Positions 1-13,716 of a stretch of DNA of 64,000 nt are shown one piece after another; positions within the stretch are counted from its first letter, which is position 1, and each line of letters opens with the position of its first letter. The notes under the pieces were generated by a model, which saw nothing but the letters and a program-made list of their open reading frames with translations, was not told the DNA's origin and made no database searches. The DNA is from Mansonella perstans. Its lineage: Eukaryota > Nematoda > Chromadorea > Rhabditida > Onchocercidae. The position numbers were made by a program, and so were the translations under genes. The stretch covers positions 1 to 64,000 of the forward strand of contig JBAMDO010000108.1 of assembly GCA_037074765.1 (NCBI GenBank), read 5' to 3'.

Positions 1-863
1 GAAGAAAAGTGATTTAAAAAAAAAAAGGAAAAAAGAAAGAAATCAATGATATTGCGCGTTATTATTAATTAATTATTTCAATTATTTACTTAATGATTTC
101 TTCAAGCTTTTCTTTCCGTTATTTGATTTTAAATTACCGCAAAAATTATCAGCTGATTGTCGGTTCATTAAAAATTTACTTCAAATTTCTCATTAATTTA
201 CTTACTTACTTAATCCCTCCAAATTTCTCACTTATTTACTTGCTTACTTATTTACTTCATTACTTGACTTGTACCCTGCATGGAAAAATTACAAAATGAC
301 ATCTGCTGTCTTTTTTTAAGAACAAATTACACTTCAAAGCCCATTTCATTGTTTGGTATATGAGTAAGAGCAGCAAATGGATGACACACAGCAAATGGAT
401 GAATTAAAAAAAAAACGCTTTAAATTTATGTTGTAATTTTGAAGAAAAAAAAATGTTTAACAAACAGTATGATTATTTTACCGCTCTTTAACACTTCCCA
501 CATTTAGCACTATTCTTTATCAAAAAGTCTAAGAGAAAGAATCAAATTTGTTTGAAAAGTTTGAAAATTTCTATTTAATATATTACTTTAAGCATTCATT
601 GCTTCTTTTACTACCATACTACCATATCATATAATATTAATACCAATTATCATTGCTTCTTCTACTACTACTGTATCATATCATATCATGTTGATTTCAA
701 TTAAAGCATGATAATATTAATCGAACTGAAATAATTTGCAGTACCCATTCTTTCCCATTTTTCATATAAATTAAAACCACGCAGAAAAATATTTATAAAT
801 TTACAGATCTGAAGATGAAAGCTGAAAATAATTATACTAAAAAATTAAAAATATGGAAAAAAA

Positions 864-990
864 ATTTGTGTGAAAAGAAAACTTTTATGGCCAAGAAAGA
901 AAAAAATTAGCGTGAAAAGAGAATTTTTATGGGTAAGAAAGAAAAAAATTGGTGTAAAAAGAAAACTGAACAAATTTTATGGTTAAAAAT
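864..990. repeat. A-rich tandem repeat, ~43 bp unit, about 3 copies
   Basis: Three successive degenerate copies of a unit reading aattNgtgtgaaaagaaaac followed by tttatggccaagaaagaaaa. On the + strand one frame reads lysine-rich peptide across the copies but is broken by a TAG, so I do not call a gene. Confidence 0.5.
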
Positions 991-1747
991 TGATATTTGA
1001 GTAAATAACTCAGTGAAAACCAGTTTATTAGTAAAACATTACGAGGTAATTGAAATTGTGAACAATGAAATAAAAATAAATTTAGCAAAGAACAAAATCA
1101 TTTTTTGTCATTCTTTTAACATGATAAAAATAAAAGACAAAAAAATACTGCTTGAAAACAAAGCAAAAACAAAACAAATTTGTGTTAAAAAACTGCTAAA
1201 AATTTAAAGTGCATAATTAAATTTAAATTTTGAAATAAATTTAAAATGAACTAGAAAAAATGAAACATAAAGTTTATTAATGATTTATTTGCACATGGTA
1301 ATTATGATTTATGTATTGATTTTTTTGAAATAGATTGCTGAAATTCTTTCACAGTCATATTATATCACAAAAAATTAATTCCAATTTCAATTTCTTTTTA
1401 ATATTCCTGATAAATAATTAAAATTGCAATTGCAATAAATGAAAAAGAGTGTGTGAAGAGATAACTTAAAGAATGTATAAATGACAAATTTCAGTTAAAA
1501 TTTTAAAAATGAGGAAATAAGTAATTAAAAATCATCATTGAAATATTCCAATACATAAAAGCGAAGGGAAAAATTTTCACACTGCAATAGCAACAAGTAA
1601 TTTATTTCTATTATTTTTGTGCCTTTTTTTATTTTATTTTATTTTATTTTCGTCTTTTAATTTGATTTTCTTCCGATTAAATATTCATTTCGAAGTCTGA
1701 AAAAAATTTTATCTTCCATTGTTAATTGTTTAATTTGTCAAATAATT

Positions 1748-2090
1748 AAAGAAGCTTCAGTGATAAAATGATATTAGTTTTAACATTTAATAACAGTAAC
1801 AGGTAATTTATTTCTATTTGACAACATTAACATAACACTAATGATGATGAAAAAAAACACTATAAGAATGCTCTGTAATGAAGAATACAATATTAATACA
1901 ATAATGATTTATAAGTGATTAAAGCCTTCAGTGATAAAATGATAATAATTTAAACATTTAATGGTAACAAGTAATTTATTTCTGTATGGTCATATTAATA
2001 TAACAATGATAACGATAATGAAAAAGTATTGTCGCTATAAGAATGTTTTGTAATGAAAAGTGCAATATTAATGCAATCATGATTTCAAAA
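1748..2090. repeat. Tandem duplication, ~173 bp unit, two copies
   Basis: The block beginning gcttcagtgataaaatgata and running through aagtaatttatttct, a stretch of ATGATGA-type sequence and ctataagaatg.tctgtaatga recurs immediately downstream as a diverged second copy starting near 1921. Substitutions and small indels are spread along it, so the duplication is old. No gene in it. Confidence 0.6.
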
Positions 2091-2392
2091 AAAAATAACC
2101 ACAGAATTGAAATATTGTTAAAATTATGATTGCAAGTGAAAAACAAAAAAACACTAATCAATGCAAAATGATAACTGATATAATTATGGCCTGCTAATGT
2201 GATTGTCATATGATTGTAAAATTTAAAAGCAATAAAATGTGTTTGGTAAGCGTAAAAATGATTATTGATATATGAACGAGTTATCTATGCGATCATCAAT
2301 TCCTATTGCTTATAACTGACAACTGAAACCAGCAGCTCTCATATCAATTCAAATTATTATTATCTTCATCAAATCAATTAATACTTAGCAAT

Positions 2393-2690
2393 TTTGATAA
2401 ACATTGAAAAACTTTCACTGAAATCACGACAGAAGCACAATACAAGAAAATAATGAGTAACGAAATATTGATTGAATTATTTTAACAGTACTGAATTCCA
2501 AAATTTTAAAATTCATTGTACAGCAAAAGTGTAATTAAAAGACAATTCTGATAAACATTCAAAAACTTCCACATGAAATACGGGAACCACAATCACAAGA
2601 AGATAATGAGTTACAAAAAATTTAGCGGTATTGAATTTCAAAATTTTAAAATTTATTGTAAAGCAAAAGTGTAATTAAAAAAAAATTGCC
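2393..2690. repeat. Tandem duplication, ~155 bp unit, two copies
   Basis: Both copies contain gataaacattNaaaaactt, then an agataatgagt segment, then ccaaaattttaaaattNatt and cagcaaaagtgtaattaaaa in the same order. The copies are diverged. It follows closely after the 1.75-2.09 kb duplication, so this whole kilobase has grown by local duplication. Confidence 0.6.
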
Positions 2691-3659
2691 AAAATTTCGA
2701 AGTGAAAAGTTTTAAGAACTTTTCTAACATTTATATTGTCAACACATACATCTCGAAATTTTACCAGACTTAATGAATTTTGTATTTGTGAAGCTGTGTG
2801 GAAAACAACAAATTGAAGAGTAAGGAACAAATGGATAGAAAAAAACAAGAAAAAAACAATTGAAAAGACAGACATATTTTTTTGACTTTTCTTGTGTTAC
2901 TTAAGTAAAAAGTAGGAGATTATTTGTAATAAGTAACAATTATCCTGAAATGTGCACTATAGAGATAATCATTAAAATTGTAGTAGAATCAAGATAGTAT
3001 AAAGTAGAATGATTTATAGATATCAGTTATTGTAATTTTATCATGATAATAACTATGATAATATGATATACAATTGAAAAGTGATAATATGATATGAGAT
3101 TGAAAATAGGATGAAAAATTGATTTATTAATTATTCATTTTAAAAGTAAAAAAATTGTTTAAATTTCTCATTCAATAAATTTTTACTAAATAGACAAATG
3201 GACAATACATTTTTAGTATTTGAATGATTTTACGATGATAGTAATGAAAGTAATAATAAAATGAAATGAATGAAGAAGAACAAAGAATGGAAATGAGGAA
3301 ATATTTTTGCAGAAATTTTAACATCATAAAGATAAATTGATATACATAAAAATGCAATTATGATAGACAAACATAAAAATTGCTTAATGATTTATTCCGG
3401 AAATGAAAAAAAAAAGTAAAAGAAACGAAGAAAAATTTGAAATATTTCGTTAAAAAGTAAAATATGCAAAAGAGGATGTGGTAAGAACAAAAGGTGTAAT
3501 AAATATGGAAAAGAGAAGAAATTTTCCAACATTTTCCTTCGTTGTCTTTTTCTAATTTGAGAAATGCTTTCAAAATTTGTGCGGCGAAAGTACGTTATAG
3601 TCATGACGGTGATATTCTGAAGAACTGGTTGATGATATATCTCTGATGCGCGATACGAT

Positions 3660-3930
3660 TTCTGATGTGGAGTGCTGCTACTGCTGTTGCTGCTGCTGTT
3701 GCTACTGCTGTTGCTAATGCTGTCGCTGCTCTGTTGCTACTACTAATGGTGCTTTTGGTATTGTTATTTGCTGTGATTGTAAATAATAGTTGTGGTAGAC
3801 TGAGTAAAATGTTGAATGTCCTGATGATAATATGATTATGATGATGATGATGAAAATGATGATGGTGATGAAGATGATGACGATGGTGATGATGATGATT
3901 GAGATGATGGTAGTGTGATCGGTGATAGTT
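3660..3930. repeat. Mixed trinucleotide low-complexity tract (TGC-type then GAT-type)
   Basis: An interrupted tgctgttgctgctgctgttg tract (about 3665-3750) is followed by gatgatgatgatgaaaatga (about 3815-3915). On the - strand one frame gives a histidine-rich then alanine-rich 116-codon ORF (3951 down to 3601, true ATG). A good pyrimidine-rich acceptor (…cacccttag) lies just upstream of it near 4000. The amino acid bias is what the repeats alone would give, so whether it is coding is undecided. Confidence 0.55.
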
Positions 3931-4812
3931 GGCAAGGCAAACGTTTTCCATCTATTGTCCATCTTTTGAATTTGTTCAATAAAACAATGAAAATTGTCCT
4001 AAGGGTGAAAAGAGATGAAATTAGTTGAAGTGATTAGAAGAACTAGAAATGGGATCATCATAATACCAGAGGAAATCATTGATGAGTTGGATACAACATA
4101 AATTAATTAAGATATAAACAGTTATAAGTTAAATTATCATTTTATAATAACATGATTATCATTTTATGATATCATCAATGATAACATTTTTAGCAATCGT
4201 AGAATTGTGATAAGCGAGATGATATTGAAAAGATAAATGAATAGTCAAAATAATTAAGTATATTAAATGCTATAATTTTATTGCCTAATTAACTAATTTG
4301 ACTAAATCCTGTCATCCACTTGAAAAACTCTTCTCCTTTAGTAATCCATTTTATCAAAAATACTTCGTTTGAAGAAAATACAAAATTATCCATAGCTAAC
4401 TTCTAAAGCAGCCTTTTGATGGAATATTTGAGGAACTTTTTCCACAGCAATTGTACTTTCATTTGGTATACAATTAATTTTTACTTTTTCTTAAAAAAAT
4501 TATCAAAATATTTCCCGAATGAAAGTTTATGAAAAAAATTAATCAATACTATATTATAATTGATAAAGAAGAACATAAAATGACAAGGACATCATTAAAA
4601 ATTTCGAAAAATTCCAATAAAATAGCATACAATAGAATTCTTATTAATGGAAATCAACAATCGATTAAATTAATATCAAAGTGATTATGAAGAAATTTGC
4701 AAGAATGAAATAATATTATCGATTATTGCTGAATGTAATTTAATTTAATCTTTATCTGTGAAATTTTCAATGTGACATTTTTTCATTCCTAAATGATGAA
4801 AATTAAAATTTA

Positions 4813-4880
4813 GAACATCATCAAGAAATTCTTCTAATCTTCCCTTTCTCTTGAATGATTCAGTAACCATATCTACCAGG
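4813..4880 (+). other. Possible small + strand exon, open on both strands
   Basis: A block ending in a consensus donor (ctaccag|gtaaat) and preceded by aaaatttag reads as serine-rich peptide on the + strand (…NSSNLPFLLNDSVTIST…). The - strand across 4735-4925 is also open for about 60 codons with a true ATG (…SFKRKGRLEEFLDDVLNF…). Only one of these can be right, and chance is possible at this composition. Product unknown. Confidence 0.2.
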
Positions 4881-5199
4881 TAAATTATAAACATGTCATA
4901 GAAATGAATCGAAATAGATTTCGAAATTTTTTAAATCGTGTTGTTAAATAAAAATTAAGTGAATAAAGGATAATTGAAAATTAAGTGAACTTTTTACTTC
5001 CGTTTGGTATAGTTATAATCAAATTAGCGAAAATTTGAGAGAAAAAAAGAGCTGCAATAAGATAATTAAAAATTTAGAAAAATTGCATTTTTAAAATGCT
5101 TGAAATTAAATTTTAAAATCTTTAAAAATTTCGAAAATAAACTGCTGAAACGAGGAAGTATTTTTTTGAGAATTATCGTAATTAATTAGTGCACTACGT

Positions 5200-5264
5200 C
5201 TATGTGTGTATGTGTGTGTGTGTGTGTGTGTATGTGTGTGTATGTGTGTGTGTATATATATATA
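5200..5264. repeat. TG / ATGTG microsatellite
   Basis: Interrupted tgtgtgtgtgtgtgtgtg with TATG interruptions, ending in TATATATA. The - strand reading frame of threonine/histidine residues is an artefact of the repeat. Confidence 0.85.
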
Positions 5265-6552
5265 CTTGATTTTTTTTCTATCACTCATTACTCCAATTAA
5301 TGCCCAATAATTGCTTGAATTCTTTATTTGATCAATTGTTCAGTCGTTCAGCAGTAGCTAGTCAGCAGTGTATGAGTAGTGCGTTATAACATTCAACAAG
5401 GAATGCATGAATGCATGAACCTGTTTCGCTGATACTATCTCTCTGTTAAATGATTTTGAAAAATGTCATTATCAAACATTTAACATTTTTCGAACCAATC
5501 ATTTTCATTTCATAAAACTGACTAAAGTCCAAGCTTGATTCTTAATTTTTTCCACAAAAAAAAAAAAAAATTTATCAATTAAAAGAAAAACTTTAATTTA
5601 AATTAATATCGATCAAAAAATATTTTTAAAGCTAACTATATAGCTATTATCAAGAAAAATAAAAGATCATTGCTGTCGTTTTTTTAAATTTAGACCGATA
5701 TTAATTTAGATTTTTTTTTAAAAAAAATTAAATTTAAAAATAAATTCAAACATTTAACATTTTTAAAGATGAGATTCAAGCATTTAACATTAAATTTAAA
5801 AATTAAATTTCCAAAATATTTGGAGGAGATTTGTTTTTTTTGCCGTTTTCTAGTTGAAACAAACAGAATCTATGACACAGTGAATTAAATGTATGGAAAA
5901 TTTCAAAGAAGAGATGAAAATTTCGAAATTTTAAAAAATTCCAAGGAAAAAAAAATTTGTCACGAACTATAAGTACAAATGAAGGATGTGAAATAAGTAG
6001 GATGAAATGAAATGAATAAAAATATTGAAATTTTCATCATTACAAGATTAAACATGAAAACAATTTTTTTTCTTAAATCTTCGAATTAAAAGAATTTATT
6101 AAATTTTTTCTTTTAATTGCTTGATTGAAAAGTGCCACACAGTTTTGATTGGTACACAATCCAGGATATTTGTTCAATTACTTTCATGCAATCCGGATTT
6201 TCGTTAATTAAACTTACAACCTAATGAGACATGACATACACACACAATGTTAATTAGTTTATATCAATGAAAGAAATTTATTGTTTAGTAACTATCCGGA
6301 TATTGTTGCAACAAATCAGAGAAGAATTAAATGAATTTTGTCGAATGGAATGCCAAAAGGAAAACTCAATCATCTAAGAAGAGATAAAGAAAATATTGCT
6401 GGAATAAGATGGCATAAATTTGAAATAATTGAACTAATAAAATAATTATTGTCAAATATTTCTTATTTCTACTATAATTAAAATCGGAAAAACTAATAAA
6501 TAATTTAGTAGTTCTATTGTTTCAATTATCTTATTTTATTAAAATGAGATAA

Positions 6553-6765
6553 AGGCCGGAAAATTTTTTAAAAAACGAGGAGATTGAAAAAATCGAGAAA
6601 ATTTTAAGAAACCACAAAAATTTTAAAAATTGGAAAAACTTCAAAAATCGGAAAAACTAAGCAAAAACGAAAAATTTTAAAAAACGGAAAAGTTCAAAAA
6701 AATCGGAAAACTTGAAAAGTCAGAAAAATTTTAAAAAATCGGAAAATTTTCGAAAATTGCAATAA
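6553..6765. repeat. Degenerate array of an AAAATCGGAAAA-like motif
   Basis: Repeated, poorly spaced copies of aatcggaaaactt and aaaattttaaaaaac fill about 210 bp. No gene is visible here. Confidence 0.45.
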
Positions 6766-7926
6766 CTTGGATTGTTTTGTTAAGATTTGTGAATGATTAA
6801 ATACAAAAATCTAAAATTTTTGGAATTTATTGATAAAAATTTCATCAAATTAATCAAAGAAATGATAATAAGAAATGAATGTTTAAAAAAAAACCACACG
6901 CTAATTAATTTAATTTCTTTACATAGGCAATTATTTTGGCAAAATTACTTAAGGAATTACTTTGCGATGATTAATTAAGGAATTATTTTGGTGAAAATTA
7001 CTTTAAGAATTTGGTGATAATTTCACGTGTATTTAGTTATAGGGAATTATACTGGCATGAGTAATTTTAACCAACAATTAAAATTGCTGGTGAAATTTTA
7101 ATTAGCTAACCTTTTTTTCCTAAATTTTGAGAATAAAAAGTTTTTTAAGAATTGAAAGTGTTAAATGATGAAGCGATGTATGTTTTACTTTATTTTCAAA
7201 CTAATAAATATTTTAAACTAATGAGGACTTGATTGATAATCTTTGACTAAAATTTTTTAGCAGCAAAAATAAATAAAATTTAGACATTTAACAAGAAGAG
7301 TGAGTTTTTGTAATTGCAATAACTTTGCAAAACAACATATATCGTAATAATGTTTGTTTACTTACTAAAAAGTAATTAATGCAATTAATAAATAATTTAT
7401 TCTTCATTCGAATCTGAATATATTTCCCAGAGCAATTGTTGAAATATATATGATAAATTTACAACTATTTAAATGATTTGATTTTTAAAAGATATCTAAT
7501 TAAATGTTAAAGGAAGGGGAAATGTTGGAAAGTGCCATAAGTGAAATGCTAAAATGTCATTTAATGTTGACACAACTGCCTCGTATAAATAACGTTTACA
7601 GAGAAATTTATAATTAACTTGTTTACTCAATCAATTATTTGGATTTATTTGCTTCGTAAATTGTTGATCATTTGCAATTGTATGGAATTAATTATCTTTA
7701 GCTAAATATAACCTGTCTAATAAAAATCTTGCGCGAAGTATTTTCATAAATCTTTCATTCAATTAAAAGTATCGTCATATCATTAAGTTAAATGATTAAC
7801 TGAAAATATTTTCGAAATAATTTTACCAAATAAACGGCAGTTGAAAATGAAGTTTTTTAGCCTGATAATTTAACTATGCGTAATTAGTGATGAATAAAAG
7901 TAAGAGAAAATAGTCATTATTATAAT

Positions 7927-7945
7927 CGTCATCATCATCATCATT

Positions 7946-8009
<64 letters not shown>

Positions 8010-8010
8010 G
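7927..8010. repeat. (ATC)n microsatellite, possible poly-Asp coding on the - strand
   Basis: About 26 catcat units with few interruptions. On the - strand the frame encodes a run of about 30 aspartates, preceded by non-repetitive KKFDVPVDDFAADT, ending at 7874. That preceding peptide is ordinary enough to be an exon of an acidic protein, but the nearest AG upstream (aatttaaag) is a weak acceptor and there is no ATG. I list only the repeat as certain. Confidence 0.85.
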
Positions 8011-9326
8011 TATCAGCAGCGAAATCATCAACTGGCACATCAAATTTCTTTAAATTTTTCAACAAAAATTACTAACATCTCTTGGACATTTAATTTTCTA
8101 GAATGATCTTTAATCAGTTATTTTTCTACAACGAATATTTTATTAATTTTATTCAAATTTCAAAGAAAAACCGTATGATAAAGGTTAAAAAATTAAACTT
8201 GTACCATTTGAAGTACCGTATAAGAGACGTGACAAAAACTGTAACTTTTTAGTAGTGAAGAAAAAGCTAGTCTCTTAAGAATTTTTTCCTAAAAATCATT
8301 TATTATTATGGGTAATTTTCTGTATATTTTTTTGTAAATTCACTTTCTATTTAATTTCCATTCCCAATTAATGGTTATAATCACAATAAAATTCATTTAT
8401 TATTACGTATAATTTTCTTTATTACGTGTAGAAGCATTTTTTCTAATTTCATTTCTTATTTAATTTCTATTCCCAATTATTAGTTATAATCACTTTTCCG
8501 ATCAATTTTATTCGATTGAATGAATAAACCTTGTGGTAGAACAAAATTCCAACTCTTTTAATCGTTTCTGTGACACACTTGCAAAAATAACAAAGAAAAA
8601 AAATTTTTTCAAAAAATTGTATCTAATAGGAGGAAGAAAACAAAGAAAGAAAAAAAATTGTTGAAATTTCAAAATAAAACAAAAACAATTTCTTTTTTCC
8701 TTATCCATCTTTTTGCGGAATTACAATTTAAATAAAAAAAAATTACTTTTTAAATTTTGAATTACTTTTAAATCACCTTCAAATAGCACTAAAATAATTT
8801 AAAGCATGCGACCATAAAAAAATCTTTAAAAAAATTGAAATTAAATTAAAATTGTAGTTTAATTACTAATAATGGAAAGGAAAAAAAGCATATTTAAATG
8901 TCTGAAAAAGAATCAAACATTTTTACGTGAAATTTGTCCCAAAATCAAAATAGCAAATGATAAAATTTGAATTTAAAATTTAAAATAGAATAAAAATTTA
9001 AGAAATTCATTGAAGCAATTTAATTAATGACTTGATAATTAAAAGAAAAAAAGGGAAGGATGGAAAAGATCAAGATAAAATAAAAAGTGATAAAAAAAAC
9101 TCGAAAAAAAGGTCAGAATTAAGTTACTAAATTTTTGTGAAATGAAAAAAATTAAAATGTAAATAAACACTCTATGTTCTCATAATTTTTATTTTCTTCT
9201 TTATCGCTCTCCTACTCTCATCAAATTTTCGTCGCATTTTTTTACATCTTATATGTCCTATTTTAGAAGTGATAAAAACAATTAACACTTTTGCCAAAAT
9301 AATCAAATGATATGCTCTCTATTCTT

Positions 9327-9376
9327 TCTAATTTTTCTCTTCTTCTCTCTCTTTCTCTCTTGCTCTCTCTTCCAAT
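9327..9376. repeat. CT-rich tract
   Basis: Run of ttctcttcttctctctcttt and ctctcttgctctctcttcc. It could be the polypyrimidine tract of an acceptor (…ccaattag), but no exon is evident after it. Confidence 0.6.
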
Positions 9377-11334
9377 TAGTTTTGTTAAATTTTGTCCAAA
9401 AATCAATTTTAATTCAGAAGTTTAGAAATTTCTCAAAAAAAAACCCATGGAGTTGGAAATTTTAAAGTTGATCAAAAAAGAAAAAAAAATGAAATAATGA
9501 CAAATACATAAATATCTTTATCTATTTAATTAAACTTATCATTGTTCGATTGAATGTGTAGCTTATTTCTTTTCTATTATTATTACTGGATATTTAACTT
9601 ATCAGCCATTCAGCAAGAAGTATATTTGCAACTTATCACTAATCAGTTTTAGCTTAAAGTTTCGAAAACTTTTAAAAAAAATCGAAGAAATTAGAAATCT
9701 TAAAATTGATCAAAAAAAATGTTTCAAGCAATATGTGATTAATCGTCGGTTGATTAATAATGCTGATAAGTTTCATTGATTCACTGATAAGTTTTAATGA
9801 TGATTAATTGTCGGTTGACTGATAAGATTAATAAATCTTAATGATAAGTTTCAATAATTGTACATATAGGTTCAACATATATAAATTTTTTTTTGATGTT
9901 TTTCTTGCGCTAACAATAATGTCTATTTTTACAATCACACTTATTAAATATCATCTAATCACGTTACACGCAAAATTTACCACGATTCTACGAATTATTT
10001 GACTGATTATGGAAGAATTTTGCAAATTTAGCAAATCAATTCAAAATTATCAACTTCATTTTAGTTTATCTATTGAATTGTGACAATTCATTCTTTGATG
10101 TTTTTTGAAATATACTTCTGCACAGTTTTTAAACGTTCCGGATTGAGCTTCTGAATTAGCTTTATGTAATTGTTACCGTTTTCAAAAAGCAGTTAATTTT
10201 TAACATCATAAGTTTATTGATTGAAACTTTAATATTTTAATTCACAACTCAATAATTCATCTTCCTTTTGCCACCTAAAAATTTTTATTTCTAATTCTTT
10301 TTTTGTTAGCACGAGAAACATTATTGATAATTGTTACCCTCATATCACTACTATCATTATAGCTGATAATTGTGTTATCATCCCATCACTTCTGCTATGA
10401 TAACTATTATCACTTTACTGCTTTCTCATTATAATTGTAACATAATTTTTTTGTATTCATGGCATTTCTTTCCACTGAGTTTTTTCAAAATTTTGTCCTG
10501 TCCAATTGAAGTATAAAACAAATCGATGGTCGCACTGAACAAATGACAAACAAATTTCAATTGAAATTTAATAATAATTACCGCATGCTATCATCAAGCA
10601 TACTTTTTAGCAGTAGAATTTTCTACGCTCTATTGACAATACAATTCTACGAAGCTATAAATAACTTGAAAATTAGTATCATACGTCTTTTTTTATAACT
10701 TAAAATAGAATGGGTAAAAGTATTGATTAATAAAGTTTACACAGGAATGATTGTTGTAAGAAAAGGAACAGTCATTTTACCCAAAGATCATTTTTAAATA
10801 TAAGTTGGAAAAAAAGGTAAAATAAAGCAAAACGATAAGTTCATCATGGACGCTTTAATTAACGTATTGTGCAAATAAAAATTCCAATGTAACTTTATTA
10901 ATTTCAATTAGCAAATAAATTTCATTTAGATTGAATTGATAAAAAAATTTTAAAAATTTCTAGAAAAAAAAGATCACTAGGTAATTTGTTTTGCTAAAGG
11001 AGTCAGTGCAATACTGTGTTTTCATATTTCAAATAATATTATCAAAAATTTAAAATGGATAAATATGTAGATTTTGTAAAACAAACGAAAAATGAATTTA
11101 TCATATTTCATTGCCATCTTGGGATTTTAGAGCCGCCTGAAAATATCCACTGAAGTCTCCATTTTAAGTTTTCGATATTTTCCAACTAGAAACTTTTACT
11201 TTTAGTTTGCTTGAAATTTCCTGAAGCAATAATGCAAGGAAAATATAGCCCATTAAAAGACATTTAAACGCGCCTGATGTACTACATAAACGAAGTGAAA
11301 ATTTACATTTAAATCTGGAAATGTACATAGTAGT

Positions 11335-11480
11335 GGTTGGCTAGTAATAGTAGCAATACACTAGTCGTAGTCGCAGTAATCATAGCATTAGTTGTAGTAT
11401 TAGTAATAGCATTGATAATTTGATAATGGTAGTGGTAGTAGTAGTAGTAACAGTATTAGTAATAGCAGTGGTAATTAGCA
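11335..11480. repeat. GTA-rich trinucleotide tract
   Basis: Imperfect gtagtagtagtag with agtaatag and cagtatt variants over roughly 145 bp. No coding signal. Confidence 0.5.
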
Positions 11481-11793
11481 TCTCATTTTACGATATTTTT
11501 TACAATCAGATGACCACTAGACTTTGATTTTTTATGATTTGAATGAAAGAAATGGCAAAGACTTGTCCATCGATAATTGTTCATTACATCTGACTGGATC
11601 GATTGAAATGTCCAACCATAAATTTTTCATAATTTTGACCTAATTTTAACATAAGTTAATCTATCCTTTAATCAAGATCTCCAATCTTCTAAATATGATT
11701 TCTATAATCCGTAAATGATTTCAATTTTCAATTGACAGTTGCAAAATAGTCGTCGCTGAGATTGAATGAATGATGACAAAAAATTGATTATAA

Positions 11794-12008
11794 TAATTGG
11801 TAATTAATAAAATCCATACTAATAAAATAAATCAGCTAAAAATTCAAATATCTACTTAATGAGAATTGGGAATTAATAAAATTTATACTAATAAGACAAG
11901 TCAGCTAATAATTCAAATATCTGTTCATTGAAAATTGAAAATTAATAAAAGCTCTACTAATAAAATAAATAACAATTAGCAATTGAAATATCTGCTCACT
12001 GAAAATTT
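11794..12008. repeat. Tandem repeat, ~71 bp unit, three copies
   Basis: Each copy has the order: aattaataaaa, a segment like tccatactaataaaataa, then atcagctaaaaattcaaata and tctact.aatgag. Copies differ by substitutions and small gaps. Confidence 0.65.
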
Positions 12009-12075
12009 GTAATTACAATAAAATTAAAAGAAATCTTTAATTATTTCATATTTTTCCTCAAACTTAAAATTAGAA

Positions 12076-12258
12076 CTATTCGTAATTGTATATGATAATC
12101 ATTTGCACACCTAAAATTGTCATAGAAAAATTCCTGCAAACTGTTGTAATATTAAAGTAGCAATGACCTGTAATTGTATCCGATAATTATTTGCACATCT
12201 AATATTGTCATTGAAAAATTCCCTACAAACTTGTTATAATATCAAATTAGCAATAAAT
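12076..12258. repeat. Tandem duplication, ~97 bp unit, two copies
   Basis: The order cgtaattgtatatgataatc, atttgcacacctaaaattgt, catagaaaaattcctgcaaac, tgttgtaatattaaa is repeated once in diverged form. It sits directly after the 71-bp array. Confidence 0.6.
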
Positions 12259-13716
12259 TTGCGTTAAGAAAATGACTTAGATAACAATCAATTATGATTA
12301 TTTATCAAAAGTCAGTATAGATTAAAGAACAATTAATTTCAATCAAATTATTGAGGAAATTAGATTTCAATTTCATGAAATTTTATTTATTTATTTATGT
12401 TACTGTTTGAATGCAATTTGATTAGATGAATAATGATCGAAACGATGGCATCCGACCAACGTTTATCGTTTTTCTCTTCTCTTCAATTCCTCTCTCGGAA
12501 TACAAAACTTTCAGATAAATGATGCGAATTAATGATTCCTGTTGAATGTTTCACACAATTTTCCGATTTCAATTTATTACCCCAAAAGAGAAAAAAAATT
12601 TTAAAAATCAGAATTAAGCTAATTTTAAGAAATTGTTTGATAATAACGAAATAATTCAATGAAAATAGGTAACGGTGACAATTTTATAGGGAAACGGTGA
12701 AAATTGTCAGAAAATATTATTTTTGGATGAGAAATTATTTTTTCCAGAGATAAAAATTAAAAATATAATTTGTTTGCATTGTTTTCGAATAATTTATAAA
12801 TGTCATTGATGAATTCCTTAGAGTCCTCCCTTTGTTTCAAGAAGAATTCATAAAAACTTCCATTCATTTGTTAAGATAGAGAAAAAAAACGAAAATATTA
12901 TTGTAAGTCAAGCAACAGCAAACAATTAAATAAAAATGTAGCTAAATTTAAGCTTTACAAAATCATTTCAGAATTTTTAAATTAATGTTTTGTGAATAAT
13001 TGAAATTACAATAAAGATTTAATTATTTTTTTTAAAAGTTAAAGCTTAAAATTTAACTACTTCTAAGAACTTTTTTTCGCTTTCAATATTTAATCTTAAG
13101 AAAAAATTTGAAAAAGAAAATTAAGCTTATCAGAGTGCTTCTGTCGCGAATTTCATAACGCGAAACTTCCAATAACTCAATAAATTAAATTGTAAATAAA
13201 TGTTAATAACATTGTAAGGTATTCAACTAAAGTTACATTTTTAGATTTATTTCCATGTTCTTTGTTGATATGTAAATTCACACCTTTCGTATAGCAATAG
13301 ATTAAGATATCTATCTACAACAAAGGTTTTGTATTGTACTGTCAATCCTCTCTCCTACAGTAAGCTAACAAAGCAGCAGGTACGGCGCTATACTATCATA
13401 CAAAGGGCCCATTGTCTTAAGCAATTAATTCCCCCTCTTCACCAAGTGTAAACGTCAATCTTTCCACCAATAACATCTTTGTTTATTTATTCTGACAAGT
13501 ACTTTGGTATCGCTTTGAAGACGCTGTTGTTGTAAATCATCTATTCTCAACCATAATTAATCCCTCCTTTATCACTTTAACGTTAGGATCTTTATATTAA
13601 GCTTTAATCCCGCCTCTTCTACGACTATATATAGACACTTGATTCACATGCACCTTTTGTACATTCGTGCATTGTAGATACTCATACTCAGTGATTCGCT
13701 AGTACGTTCTAATAAA

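Noticed and set aside
11055..11150. 31-codon ATG ORF (…FHCHLGILEPPENIH)
   Set aside because: Reads plausibly but is short, isolated and without splice or poly(A) signals.
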